Shown: piece after piece, positions 55,356 through 64,000 of the stretch | How positions within the stretch are numbered: the stretch's first letter is position 1 | Layout: each line of letters starts with the position of its first letter | From: Candidatus Thiodiazotropha endoloripes | GTDB taxonomy: Bacteria > Pseudomonadota > Gammaproteobacteria > Chromatiales > Chromatiaceae | Reading direction: 5' to 3' | DNA: 64,000 nucleotides | Assembly: GCA_001709035.1 (NCBI GenBank) | Contig: LVKA01000011.1 | Location: 1,116,001-1,180,000, forward strand | Made by a program: the position numbers and the translations under genes | The notes under the pieces: generated by a model | What the model was told of the DNA's origin: nothing | Databases searched by the model: none | The model's input: the letters and a program-made list of their open reading frames with translations, nothing else

Positions 55356-57629
55356 TCAGTGAACCGTCCCGCCCACGGGGATTGATAACGGACTGTTTAT
55401 TGCATTATCCGAGACGATCGAAAAGCTTCCACTGAGATTGCCAGGACCACTCACATTACAATTGAATCGAAGTGATACGGTGGATGGAGCTATGCCGCTT
55501 GCAGGCGCTACATCCAGCCATGGGATAGTATGCTCAATCCTCCAGGTCAAAGTGCCATCGCCACTGTTGCCGATATTGAGTTGACCAATCTCCTGGGGAC
55601 AGGGTGACTCACCGATGTAGTGATCAAATATGAAGGCAGTCTGTTCGACTACGTCAATTTCAGGGTTAGTTGTCGGTGGTGGTGGTTCTGTAACTTCCTC
55701 TTCCTCTTCCGGCGGGGGGTCCTCTATTACCGTGTCTTCACAGACTACTTCAATATTGACACGTCGATGAATACCGCCAGCCTGTACTGAAATGGCATCG
55801 GCCGAGCCTGCTTCTGATGGTGCTGTGTAGGTTATTGATCGTTGAAAGATAAAATTGTCTACGCCATCTTTGTAGTGTTTTACGACCAACGGGTTGGCAC
55901 GTTCGTTTGCGGGTATTTCCCGCTCATTCTCAACGCCGTCCCCATTGAGTTTTGCTGAGCCGCCGATATTCCGTTCAAAGTGGATGACCGATTCGTTTCT
56001 GCAGGTGTTGTTGTACATATAGAGTGTTTTCTCTTGCCCGCAGGCAACAACGATATTTTCAACATATAACGAACCTGTTTGTGGACGGGTATTCTCTTGG
56101 TATCGTGCGGAACGTTGAATGATGCTTGGTGCAGTTTCAGACAGATAAAGGCCTCGTTGTTCGGTGTCATAGTCAATCCATTGACAGTTCCTTTTCTTAT
56201 GATTGTCATGACATCCGATTGGTTCATACAACTCATCGATACTATCCGAGAATATGCGTAAGATTTCGACAGCTCGATAGGCGAAATCTCCCCGCTCATT
56301 AGTACAGCAGTTGTGCAGTACCGATTCATGGCAGGTAGAGCCAAGGTAGACTTGGACTTCGGTCACTGAATCGGTTTGTGGTTCAGCGTCAGGACCGGCG
56401 AGTGGGCCATCATAGTCCAAGCAACAGGGATACGTATTGTAATCCTCCTTGCAATTTCCTGAGACACCCTCATCGCCTTGTTCTTCGAACGGCCGTATCG
56501 GAGGTAAATGGATATGCCCATGATTGATATGATGTACTGCACCGCCTTTCTCAGCGATGGCTGGGTTATGACAAACGTCACCATCCATACCGCATGGTCT
56601 CGGGAAAGTACCCTTGATGTCGATTACTGCCGGGTTTGAGGCATCGGTGCTCAACTTGTGCAGTGGAAAGGTAAATAACGGCTTTTCATCTGTTACTTCT
56701 CTAACGACAACCGCCAGGCCGGAGCCTGGGTCTGTTACTGGATCTAAGGTAAAGAAGCCGTCAGGATCGATCATAACCTTCTGGTTCTGTGTCACAATCC
56801 AATTGCCCTTTTGAGGTATGGGGCCAAATACAATCGTATTGGGATCATCTTCAGATACTTCCAAAAGCGTTGAATCCAGAAGAGCAGGGTCATCCATGAT
56901 CGCCTGAACTTCTTCCTCTGTGGCCAGTTTTTTGACTAGGCTCAGAGTCAATTGGCCATATAACGGCATATCCAGCGGAATGGAACAAGCGTCACCCAGG
57001 CCATCCTGATCTGTATCTTCCTGGTCTGGATTTGATTCATAGGGGCAGTTATCGCTTTCATTATCGATGCTGTCGTTATCAATGTCTTGGTTGGAGAGTA
57101 ATACAGATAGATTGAAATCTGCATCCATTCCATCTGCGACACCATCCCCATCCCGGTCTTGATAGAGCAACGGGTTTCGTTGCAGAAGCGCTATATCCTG
57201 GTCAGGCAACAGAAGGACGTTGCCGATATCTTCATTTGCACCCAGTGGAAGTTGGAATCGATCGATGAACTCCTCCAGAGTTCCACCCTGACTGATACGA
57301 GGATTCTCGTAGATCACTACGCCAACATCGCTTTCTGAAGCATCAACAAATTTGAGAGAGACTGGTGTCTCTGCTGGAATATCAACGGTAAAATCGCATC
57401 CCTGTGCGATCTCGACTTGCGAAACCGTATCACCATCCTGCAAAACCAAAATCTTAACAGCCGTACTGGGACAGATAGTGGAAGATTCATCTGAATCAGC
57501 GTTGGTAATCAATTGGCCCGATATTGTTGTGCTGGGTTCACTTTCATCCGAATCGGAATGATTGCACCCAGCCAGGATTGCAAAGATAATTAGAAGTATT
57601 GGGAAGTAGAGTAGTTTTATATTAGACAT
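55356..57629 (-). CDS. Large surface lipoprotein with thrombospondin type 3-like calcium repeats
   Basis: 757 aa. A lipoprotein signal ends in LAGC (lipidated Cys22) followed by a Ser/Asp/Glu-rich stretch. Calcium-binding type 3 repeats lie at about residues 158-216 (DRDGDGVADGMD and DNDSIDNESDNCPYESNPDQ then DTDQDGLGDAC). A cysteine- and histidine-rich middle (HHINHGHIHLPP, YPCCLDYDG, HNCCTN, CHDNHKKRNC) suggests further metal or disulfide sites. A Pro/Glu linker (DPPPEEEEEVTEPPPP) leads to a C-terminal BACON/Ig-like domain (NIGNSGDGTLTWRIE, ISIVSDN-type strands). Probably outer-membrane, surface facing; role (adhesion, protective layer) not shown by sequence. Confidence 0.85.
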   Translation of the reverse strand: MSNIKLLYFPILLIIFAILAGCNHSDSDESEPSTTISGQLITNADSDESSTICPSTAVKILVLQDGDTVSQVEIAQGCDFTVDIPAETPVSLKFVDASESDVGVVIYENPRISQGGTLEEFIDRFQLPLGANEDIGNVLLLPDQDIALLQRNPLLYQDRDGDGVADGMDADFNLSVLLSNQDIDNDSIDNESDNCPYESNPDQEDTDQDGLGDACSIPLDMPLYGQLTLSLVKKLATEEEVQAIMDDPALLDSTLLEVSEDDPNTIVFGPIPQKGNWIVTQNQKVMIDPDGFFTLDPVTDPGSGLAVVVREVTDEKPLFTFPLHKLSTDASNPAVIDIKGTFPRPCGMDGDVCHNPAIAEKGGAVHHINHGHIHLPPIRPFEEQGDEGVSGNCKEDYNTYPCCLDYDGPLAGPDAEPQTDSVTEVQVYLGSTCHESVLHNCCTNERGDFAYRAVEILRIFSDSIDELYEPIGCHDNHKKRNCQWIDYDTEQRGLYLSETAPSIIQRSARYQENTRPQTGSLYVENIVVACGQEKTLYMYNNTCRNESVIHFERNIGGSAKLNGDGVENEREIPANERANPLVVKHYKDGVDNFIFQRSITYTAPSEAGSADAISVQAGGIHRRVNIEVVCEDTVIEDPPPEEEEEVTEPPPPTTNPEIDVVEQTAFIFDHYIGESPCPQEIGQLNIGNSGDGTLTWRIEHTIPWLDVAPASGIAPSTVSLRFNCNVSGPGNLSGSFSIVSDNAINSPLSIPVGGTVH

Positions 57630-58187
57630 TGTATGATGTGTTGGATTTATAAAGTAGAGCTCAAAGGTGGATCCAAAACAGCCATAACCCCCCTCAATGC
57701 GGTTGTTTTCAAAACCATAATTTATACTTTAGATTAGGATGGCGGGTAACGGAAGTTAAATAATTACGTAGTTATAATGATGTTATCGACTATAACTCGA
57801 TTGATAAAAGAATCTCCTGGGATACGAATTAACCCGGACATCCACCATTTTATTTGATTATTCAGATTGAGGTTCTTTGATCTTTGATATTGAGTGAAGC
57901 ACAGAATTCACCTGATATCGGTAAAGGTTATCCAATAGGCCAGATAGGAATCAATGGTGTTACTTCAGTTGTTCTTCATCGCACTTGATTAGTCAGTGGC
58001 GCCAAATACAACCCGGAAGACATGTAAAAGGGTAGGTCACTTTATGCCTTTCCAGGGTTGTGTGAGCAATAAGATTAACTATCGGGATATGCAAATAGCA
58101 TAGGGCCTATTGGATTAGTGTTAACAGGCCCTAGTTGAAATGATCAGAGTCCTCTGCTTCATTTTTTGCCGGTAGTACGAAAAGATT
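57630..58187. other. Intergenic, mostly featureless
   Basis: About 560 bp of AT-rich DNA holding the lipoprotein promoter on the minus strand. The only structure seen is the inverted repeat TAGGGCCT/AGGCCCTA at 58101-58133, which lies 55 bp past the sulP stop and shares its arms with the hairpin at 32097-32118. Confidence 0.5.
58101..58133. repeat. TAGGGCCT inverted repeat, relative of the one at 32097
   Basis: TAGGGCCT and AGGCCCTA flank 17 bases that end in GTTAAC. The copy at 32097-32118 reads TAGGGCCTGGTAACAGGCCC. Both share TAGGGCCT and TAACAGGCCCTAG, suggesting a dispersed palindromic unit. Located downstream of sulP, it could influence 3' end formation. Confidence 0.5.
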
Positions 58188-59771
58188 TTAGACTTGATTA
58201 TGTTGGATGAACTGAACCGGCTGCCCAGCCATTTTGATTTCAAACTGGTTTTGCAATCTTTTCGAGCTCAGTTTGACTGCAAAGAAGGTACTCTCCTGAT
58301 CCCGGTTGGCCAGTTCCTTGGTGATTGCTTCTGTAGCTGACAGATCAAGGTAAGTGACAACACTGAGGTCTAGAACGACACTCTCATGACGGTGCTCTTT
58401 GAGTATCTGACTGAGTTGGTCGATCGATGCATAGAACAAGTGGCCCTCTACGCGAATTCTGACCGAGACACTCTCCCGTTCGGCTATAAGTTCAAGGCTC
58501 GAGGCGGAGATCACAAACAGCAAAACAGATAACACCAATGCGACGACCAATCCGGTCTGTAATCCAAGGAAAAGAATACAGAACAGCGTTGTTGCGAATA
58601 CAGCCAATTCTCCTCGCCAGTTGAACAAGCGTTTGATCTCATCTGTCTTGATCATACCAATACCTACCAACATCAACGTGCCGGATATGGCAGGCATTGG
58701 CAGGTAGGTCAGCACAGGGCCAAGCAGCAAGATCAGAACCAGTACGATGCCAGCTGAGACTATGCCGGTTAGAGGTGTCTCAGCATGCAGCGATTGATTG
58801 ACTTGGGTACGATTGAAACTTCCGGATCCTGCAAAACTTGAAAAAAACGGGGCAAGTAGATTAGCTATGCCTTGAGCAAACACCTCTTTATCCGGTTGTA
58901 TTGGTTGGTCCGTATCATTACGCAGTTGTTTGACGATTACCATCGATTGAGCTAAACCGATCAGTGCGATGATCAATGCGTCGGGTAACATGGCCAGACC
59001 GGTAATCAGGTAGTCTGTCCCCATAGGGGGATGTGAAACAGGTAATGGGTTGATCGGCAAATGTCCCAGTAATTCAAGTTCCATCTCCACCTGGGAATAG
59101 TATGCCATCAGCACCAAGCCATAGAGATAACCGGCCGTGATGGCGATTAGAATGACATACCGGGTCTTATAGTGGCGCGCTATCATACCGGCAATTACGG
59201 TGGTCGCACCGATGGTAAAGCTGAAAGGATTGATTAAACTTTCTGCATCATCAAATAGAAAATAGAGTTTATGGTAGAAAAAATGGGTATCCGAGGATGA
59301 CAGACCAAAGATACCATCAAGTGATGATAGTATTAGAATGAATCCCACCCCGGTAGTGATGCCGGTAATTGCTGCAGGACTCAGGTACATAAAAAACCGC
59401 CCACCCCGCAACAACCAGATGGTAAGTTGTATCAAGCCAACCATGAAGCTGAGTAGTAAAACATACTCAATGTAGAGTGGGCTTCCCCGTCCGGCAAAGG
59501 GAGCGACCGCGACACCGATCAGAATCGCAACGGCTGTATTGGGTCCACCCAGCATGGAACTGGTACCAAAGAGACTCGCAAAGAGCGTTACAAAAATTGC
59601 TGTGTATATACCGTACTCAGGAGGAAGTCCGGCGAGATAGGCAAAGGTGATCCCTTGAGGTATTACCAGAATGGCGCCGATCAGCGCTGCAAACAATTCA
59701 CTTCTGATACTTAAGCCAGGAGAGTGACTGGGACGCCATGGTGTTATATCCGTTAGCAGGTTTAATGCCAT
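58188..59771 (-). CDS. SulP family inorganic anion transporter
   Basis: 527 aa. About 10-12 membrane helices with the SulP signatures VIPQGITFAYLAGLPPEYGIY and SMLGGPNTAVAILIG, and GSGSFNRTQVNQSLHAETPL, then a cytoplasmic C-terminal STAS domain (about residues 435-520, VVLDLSVVTYLDLSATEAI). Family members carry sulfate, bicarbonate or other anions; the substrate cannot be fixed. The gap to the TsdA-like cytochrome gene upstream is about 60 bp on the same strand, so sulfate export or uptake linked to thiosulfate metabolism is a reasonable idea, but bicarbonate uptake is equally possible. Confidence 0.92.
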   Translation of the reverse strand: MALNLLTDITPWRPSHSPGLSIRSELFAALIGAILVIPQGITFAYLAGLPPEYGIYTAIFVTLFASLFGTSSMLGGPNTAVAILIGVAVAPFAGRGSPLYIEYVLLLSFMVGLIQLTIWLLRGGRFFMYLSPAAITGITTGVGFILILSSLDGIFGLSSSDTHFFYHKLYFLFDDAESLINPFSFTIGATTVIAGMIARHYKTRYVILIAITAGYLYGLVLMAYYSQVEMELELLGHLPINPLPVSHPPMGTDYLITGLAMLPDALIIALIGLAQSMVIVKQLRNDTDQPIQPDKEVFAQGIANLLAPFFSSFAGSGSFNRTQVNQSLHAETPLTGIVSAGIVLVLILLLGPVLTYLPMPAISGTLMLVGIGMIKTDEIKRLFNWRGELAVFATTLFCILFLGLQTGLVVALVLSVLLFVISASSLELIAERESVSVRIRVEGHLFYASIDQLSQILKEHRHESVVLDLSVVTYLDLSATEAITKELANRDQESTFFAVKLSSKRLQNQFEIKMAGQPVQFIQHNQV

Positions 59772-59832
59772 GGCAATATGACTTTTAGCCTCCTGGCCAA
59801 CCTCAAACGTCTATACCCTCCATGGTAAATAT

Positions 59833-60687
59833 TCATCGATCGAAAAACCAAGAAACTGTCTCGAACAGTTTTAAGAGTTTGTATTCTCTGGGGTCGCCAG
59901 GACGAATCTGCATATTGATATATGCCGCTACATCCAGGGCCTGTTGATGGCTGAGCGTACGTTCCTGCCCCAGAGGCATATTGGCCCAGATGAACCCGGC
60001 TGCTCGATGCACTCTCGCCATACCGGCCCCCTCATTATAGGCATCCATACCCCAAAGCGGTGGTATGCCTGGTATCCCCTGGCCGTCAGCACCATGGCAG
60101 GCGGCGCACATCTGGTCATAGATTGCTTTGCCTGATGCCGGATTCGGATCATAACCGGTATCCGGTAGTGTGGGGACGCCTCGGCCGGCAGGGGCTTTAC
60201 CGATAATCTCTCCATGTGAAAGATATGAGATATAGGCGGCTACCGCCATCACCTCAGGAGCGTCTTCAGGGGGCATGATGCCATTCAGACTGTAGACGAA
60301 ACACTCACGGATGCGTAAGCCGATACCATTGCGTCGACCGTTCTTGCTTCGCCACTTGGGATACATTCCGGCAACATTCAACGGGAGGGCATTTTGCTTA
60401 CGGCCGGCGTCCAGATGACAATTTGTACAGCGCAGGTTATTGCCAGTATAACGAGCGCCATATTTTTCAGTTTCTGTGACGATTCGATAGCCATACACTA
60501 CATTGCTGTAGTAGTCATCAAGATAACTGCGCTGCAGCAGGCTCTCGATTGGAAGCTGCTCGGATTGAACCGGGCTGGCTGAACATAGTACCAACAGGAG
60601 GAGTGGTATCCTGAATATATGGTTTTTGGGGTGTTTCAATAATCGAGGGTAATTATCGAAATGGAATCGTATCAACCAGTCAACCAT
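59833..60687 (-). CDS. Dihaem cytochrome c, thiosulfate dehydrogenase (TsdA)-like
   Basis: 284 aa with an N-terminal signal peptide (hydrophobic PLLLLVLCSASPVQS). Two c-type haem motifs: CTNCH (about residue 87), within GNNLRCTNCHLDAGRKQNA, and CAACH (about 193), within CAACHGADGQG. RIRECFVYSLNG (about 127) carries a cysteine matching the unusual Cys haem ligand of TsdA, and PPLWGMDAYNEGAGM fits the second domain. TsdA oxidises thiosulfate to tetrathionate (or the reverse) in the periplasm. ATG at 60687 is preferred; a TTG at 60699 is possible. The alternative is another dihaem cytochrome of similar fold. Confidence 0.85.
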   Translation of the reverse strand: MVDWLIRFHFDNYPRLLKHPKNHIFRIPLLLLVLCSASPVQSEQLPIESLLQRSYLDDYYSNVVYGYRIVTETEKYGARYTGNNLRCTNCHLDAGRKQNALPLNVAGMYPKWRSKNGRRNGIGLRIRECFVYSLNGIMPPEDAPEVMAVAAYISYLSHGEIIGKAPAGRGVPTLPDTGYDPNPASGKAIYDQMCAACHGADGQGIPGIPPLWGMDAYNEGAGMARVHRAAGFIWANMPLGQERTLSHQQALDVAAYINMQIRPGDPREYKLLKLFETVSWFFDR

Positions 60688-60754
60688 CTGAAAAATCAAT
60701 CTCCATTGAATCAGAATTCAGCGAAATCCGTGGTAAAGTCAGTTTTACCGGGTG

Positions 60755-63094
60755 CTAAAAGTCATAACTTGATTGAACATAGTCTGCAGCGTCAGACCAG
60801 TACAGACTGACTTGGTCGAATTTATCAACACGCGGCAAGATGATTTTTGCATTTAGTGAGTGAATCTGAGTTGCAATATCATTGATTTCTTCAAATTCAG
60901 CCTTCAGAAGTGTGAAATGGGGACGTACACCATCAGCATTCAGATAGGCAAGGACCTTATAGGCAGTTTCATTGCAGGCAAAATTGGCGAGCAGAGTGTC
61001 GATGCCTAAAGATGACAGTTCACCGAGAAGATGACGGGCCTTTTTTAGATCCTTTGCGAGTGCCGGTAGGTTGAATTCCATGATCAGACCGGTACCAACC
61101 AACTGAAGTCGACGTAATTCTGATTTGATGAAGTCGATAAATGTATCACTATGGATTGCATGAGCGGAGATTGGCAGTAATATCTTCTTTGCTGATCCAC
61201 TCAATGCGGCTTTACCCAAGAAGTTCAATCCATATTGGCAGATATACTGGTCAAGTTTATCACTGAGTTGATAGTGCTCTGCAGTTAGAAATATGCTGTC
61301 AGAGATCAGAATAATATCAGTTGCCGGTGCTGGTCTGGGGCTCAGCTCGATGATCTGATTACCGCTCTGGTTTGTAGCACTGAAGGTCTGCTCCTTAAAC
61401 TCAATAAGATTGGTTACAAGAGCATTACTGAACTGTTGCTGCTGGAACTGATCCGGGGATTTTTCATCCGTATCTAAAACTTCAGTTTGATCCTGATGAG
61501 TAAGATAGCCACTGGCTTGCTGGCGAAACGCGTTGAGCGAGGCAGTTTCAGCCTGGAGCAGATAGGCATCGGTATCTTCCTGAGTATTGTCTACATAGGC
61601 CAAACCGATGCCAAAGTTACCGGATTGTGATTCTGTTGATGATTTTTTCAGGACTTCCTTGATAAGGTCATAAATTGTAGCACTGAATTGTTCGATCGCT
61701 GCTGCGCTTTCACGTAATATCAACACTCCTATGCTGGTTACCGATGTGCGGGCAATTTTGTCATTGGCATCGAGTGTAGTTTTCAAGACTTTTACAGTTT
61801 CAAGCAGGACTGCGGTGTAATTTTCACTATCAATATGTTGGTCTGGATCTGCAAACGTGATAGAAATCATACCCTGAGCAGTATTGTTTGTCGGATACTG
61901 CTGTATACGACAATCGAGACTGCGCAATAATATCTTTCTGGTCTCTAAACCTGTTGTGTGGTCGATGTAACCTTTATCACCTGCAGTAAAAACCACCTCT
62001 GCTCTGCTGATCCGGGTTTTCACTGTTGCTAACAAATGCTGTGGTCTAACAGGTTTGGTCAAGAAATCATCGGCGCCGGAGTGGAGGGCTAGGAGCTTTT
62101 TCTCCATATCATCCTCACCGGATAAAAAGACGATCGGTATAGGCAGTAATTCAACTTTTTCACGTATTACCTGGGTGAGCTCAATACCATTTGCACCAGG
62201 CATGTAGAGATCCATCAGGATCAGGTCGGGTTGAAACTGCTGTACAGCTTCGAGGACACTTAGTGGATTGGTGATCGAAAGGGTTTTTAGCCCGCCTTTT
62301 TTAAGAAGAGCCGTGGCAAAATTAGCTTGTGACTCGTCATCCTCAACCACCAGAACCCGTTTGCTGGGTACATGTTGAGGTGAGACGATTTTGCTGATGC
62401 TTAGTATTAAGTCATTGATGTTTATAGGCTTGGTAAAGCACTGAGTGACGCCTGTCCGCAGTACCTGGAGGCGTATCTCGATATCACAATCCGGTGTCAA
62501 AAAAATCAGTTCTGGACGGTTTTTCTTCTGTACAGACAACTGGTCGAGTACTTGATTAACCTGATCAACACTCTGCAGGTATTGTGTGTCTATGAGGATA
62601 ACCTTGGTCGTTTCGAAACTGTTTGCTTCAAACAGTTCTTCAATGGTCTCGATACTCAGAACCTGCCATCCATTATTTTGAATGGCCTCAATGATCTGGT
62701 TGTCACTGGGTTTTGAATTGTGTAGATAGATCAGGTCGTTAATCTGACGTTCAGAAGGGGCAGACGCTCTTTGATTATGAATGCTCTGAATCTTCAGCTG
62801 TAACTCTTCGAGCAGGTGATTGAGCCTGTCAATATCTACAGGATCAGGCTGTTGGGCATTTTGGAAAACATTGGTGATGTTATTGTCTATCGACTGGGCA
62901 ATGTCCGTGACACTGATCAATCCTGCCTGCCGACTTTTTCTCGTGAGCTCACTCAAATGTCTCAGAGCGGTCATCACAGAAGAGGCATTCCAGATACCTG
63001 AAGGTAGAATTGGCCATGCTGATTTCAGTTGCTGCAGATTTTCAGCTAAAAGGTGCAATAGCTGATTGTTTTCGTTCTCTCCGCTCATCGCCAT
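60755..63094 (-). CDS. Multi-domain response regulator with degenerate GGDEF and EAL domains
   Basis: 779 aa, cytoplasmic. Order: helical N-terminal part that may be Hpt-like without an obvious phospho-His (about 1-110); a degenerate receiver (about 120-235) ending in CFTKPINI; an intact receiver (about 245-365) with VLVVEDDESQ, phospho-acceptor in LILMDLYMPGANG and FLTKPVRP; a GGDEF-derived domain (about 380-530) that starts DHTTGLETRKILLRSLD but lacks GGDEF; and an EAL-derived domain (about 590-775) where ELTG/EAL-type catalytic residues are not seen. This recalls FimX/LapD-type non-catalytic effectors that bind cyclic di-GMP, but binding residues cannot be confirmed by eye. Confidence 0.85.
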   Translation of the reverse strand: MAMSGENENNQLLHLLAENLQQLKSAWPILPSGIWNASSVMTALRHLSELTRKSRQAGLISVTDIAQSIDNNITNVFQNAQQPDPVDIDRLNHLLEELQLKIQSIHNQRASAPSERQINDLIYLHNSKPSDNQIIEAIQNNGWQVLSIETIEELFEANSFETTKVILIDTQYLQSVDQVNQVLDQLSVQKKNRPELIFLTPDCDIEIRLQVLRTGVTQCFTKPININDLILSISKIVSPQHVPSKRVLVVEDDESQANFATALLKKGGLKTLSITNPLSVLEAVQQFQPDLILMDLYMPGANGIELTQVIREKVELLPIPIVFLSGEDDMEKKLLALHSGADDFLTKPVRPQHLLATVKTRISRAEVVFTAGDKGYIDHTTGLETRKILLRSLDCRIQQYPTNNTAQGMISITFADPDQHIDSENYTAVLLETVKVLKTTLDANDKIARTSVTSIGVLILRESAAAIEQFSATIYDLIKEVLKKSSTESQSGNFGIGLAYVDNTQEDTDAYLLQAETASLNAFRQQASGYLTHQDQTEVLDTDEKSPDQFQQQQFSNALVTNLIEFKEQTFSATNQSGNQIIELSPRPAPATDIILISDSIFLTAEHYQLSDKLDQYICQYGLNFLGKAALSGSAKKILLPISAHAIHSDTFIDFIKSELRRLQLVGTGLIMEFNLPALAKDLKKARHLLGELSSLGIDTLLANFACNETAYKVLAYLNADGVRPHFTLLKAEFEEINDIATQIHSLNAKIILPRVDKFDQVSLYWSDAADYVQSSYDF

Positions 63095-63594
63095 GAACCA
63101 TACCCGAGTCTGCTACTCACGCTTCTGTTGGAAGCAAATGATATCTACATAAAAAAGTGGGTTATTTATACTCCATATAATTAATAAATAACAGTAGTCG
63201 CATCAAGTTATTGCTTAGAAATGAGATGGTTACTTGATTTTTATGTGCGAATCATTTGTGAGGGGCTTAATACCTGGGGTTTGCTTTAATTAGACTAACT
63301 CTAAATAACCATTTTGAGGGGAAATTCGATAAGATATTAAACCTTCTCAGGCAATTAGCATCTGGTTAAATACTTATTTATTTTGACTGAAATTGCTCTG
63401 ATTTTTGGGCTGATTGCCTATGTTGTTTGTGATCAACAGATAGGAAGCGGCTCTGTATGTGATGCTGGATGCCTGACTCTGGTAAGAAATTGTTCAGAAC
63501 CAGAAAATAGCGCCCTCTCCGGTGGAGAGGGCAATTGAGAATTGTTAGAGGTTAAACGATCTGTGATCCAATAGTGTCTCGAATCAATTCGAGG
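63095..63594. other. Intergenic with one hairpin
   Basis: 500 bp, AT-rich in its first 350 bp, which should hold the promoter of the response-regulator gene on the minus strand. GCCCTCTCC and GGAGAGGGC form a 9-bp stem at about 63511-63531, placed to end the minus-strand transcript of the next gene, though only a short T-rich stretch follows. Confidence 0.5.
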
Positions 63595-64000
63595 CTACTC
63601 TTTGTTCATGGAGTCGATGACTTCACTCCCTTTTTCTTTACCGGCTTCGTAGAGTTCACCTGTTTCGCTCTTTGCAGCATCATAAGCTTCACCACTCTCT
63701 TTGCTGGCAGTTGACATCATTTCACTCGTCTCTTTTTTGACCGTACTACCAACCTCAGAAGCCGTCTGTTTGGTGTTTTCGTAGAGCTCCTTCGACTTGT
63801 CGCTGACTGTGTCTGCTGCATCACTGCCCATCTGTTTCGCATCTTCATAGACTTTCTTACTACTGTCGACGACCGTATTTGTCGCATCTTTACTCATCTG
63901 CTTGGTTTTTTCCCAAGTATCCTTGCTTGTTTCTACGATCTTCTCCGTAACCGATTTATTAGAATCTCCCTGAGCGGAAGCTGTGCTCTTGTCAGCGTCA
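63595..64000 (-). CDS. Repeat-rich helical protein, 5' end outside the window
   Basis: The frame is open from the window edge (64000) down to the stop at 63595, giving at least 134 residues; an internal ATG at 63897 need not be the start. The sequence consists of imperfect repeats of about 11-22 residues, for example VVDSSKKVYEDAKQMGSDAA, SDKSKELYENTKQTASEVGS and DAAKSETGELYEAGKEKGSE, rich in Lys, Glu, Ser, Ala and Thr with regularly spaced Tyr. This is typical of amphipathic, LEA- or apolipoprotein-like helices, which often serve in stress protection or membrane contact. A signal peptide could lie upstream of the window. Confidence 0.8.
   Translation of the reverse strand, partial: DADKSTASAQGDSNKSVTEKIVETSKDTWEKTKQMSKDATNTVVDSSKKVYEDAKQMGSDAADTVSDKSKELYENTKQTASEVGSTVKKETSEMMSTASKESGEAYDAAKSETGELYEAGKEKGSEVIDSMNKE

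Overview
The window looks like the chromosome of a gammaproteobacterium, most likely a sulfur-oxidising Chromatiales-type lineage. Three things point there: gammaproteobacterial gene order (dnaE/accA/tilS; carA-carB-greA with yhbY-rlmE-ftsH; folP-glmM-tpiA-secG-tRNA-Leu; nuoA to nuoN), protein sequences close to the enterobacterial ones (CarB, FtsH, GlmM), and a TsdA-like dihaem cytochrome beside a SulP anion transporter. The genus is inference only.

Layout. 1-3372 is the 3' part of dnaE. 3396-10670 is an accessory stretch separating dnaE from accA: a methyltransferase/TetR pair, a small exported protein, a DUF4388-like protein, about 1.4 kb with no convincing gene, malonyl-CoA synthetase (matB) and a frameshifted thioesterase relic. 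10675-18486 holds accA, tilS, a zinc-ribbon protein, a DUF2058 protein, a diguanylate cyclase with a periplasmic c-type haem motif, and divergent cnoX and trxC. 18650-27430 carries carA, carB, greA, yhbY, rlmE and ftsH; carA and carB are separated by a 466-bp cassette with 30-bp terminal inverted repeats holding a frameshifted GxxExxY (PD-(D/E)XK-like) gene.

27431-35790 is a second accessory block between ftsH and folP: mazG, kbp, dodecin and an RNA-repair operon (minus strand). Read in transcription order that operon appears to hold a complete but odd tRNA, a 13-codon leader, a SEC-C mini-protein, further tRNA-like elements, a slipin, an unknown 315-aa protein, the RNA ligase rtcB and a 59-aa basic protein. 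A miniature element with perfect 18-bp terminal repeats and an XRE-family regulator lie upstream. 35792-39604 is folP-glmM, tpiA, secG and tRNA-Leu(GAG). 39710-54525 is a complete 14-gene Complex I operon, with a second, gene-less relative of the carAB cassette between nuoK and nuoL. An initiator tRNA-Met follows. 54880-64000 is less conserved: a calcium-repeat lipoprotein, SulP, the TsdA-like cytochrome, a REC/degenerate-EAL protein and the edge-truncated end of a repeat-rich helical protein.

The most unusual features are the tRNA-bearing rtcB operon and the family of inverted-repeat cassettes that sit between genes of housekeeping operons without breaking the coding regions. All starts, functions and structures were read by eye; no search or folding program was run.
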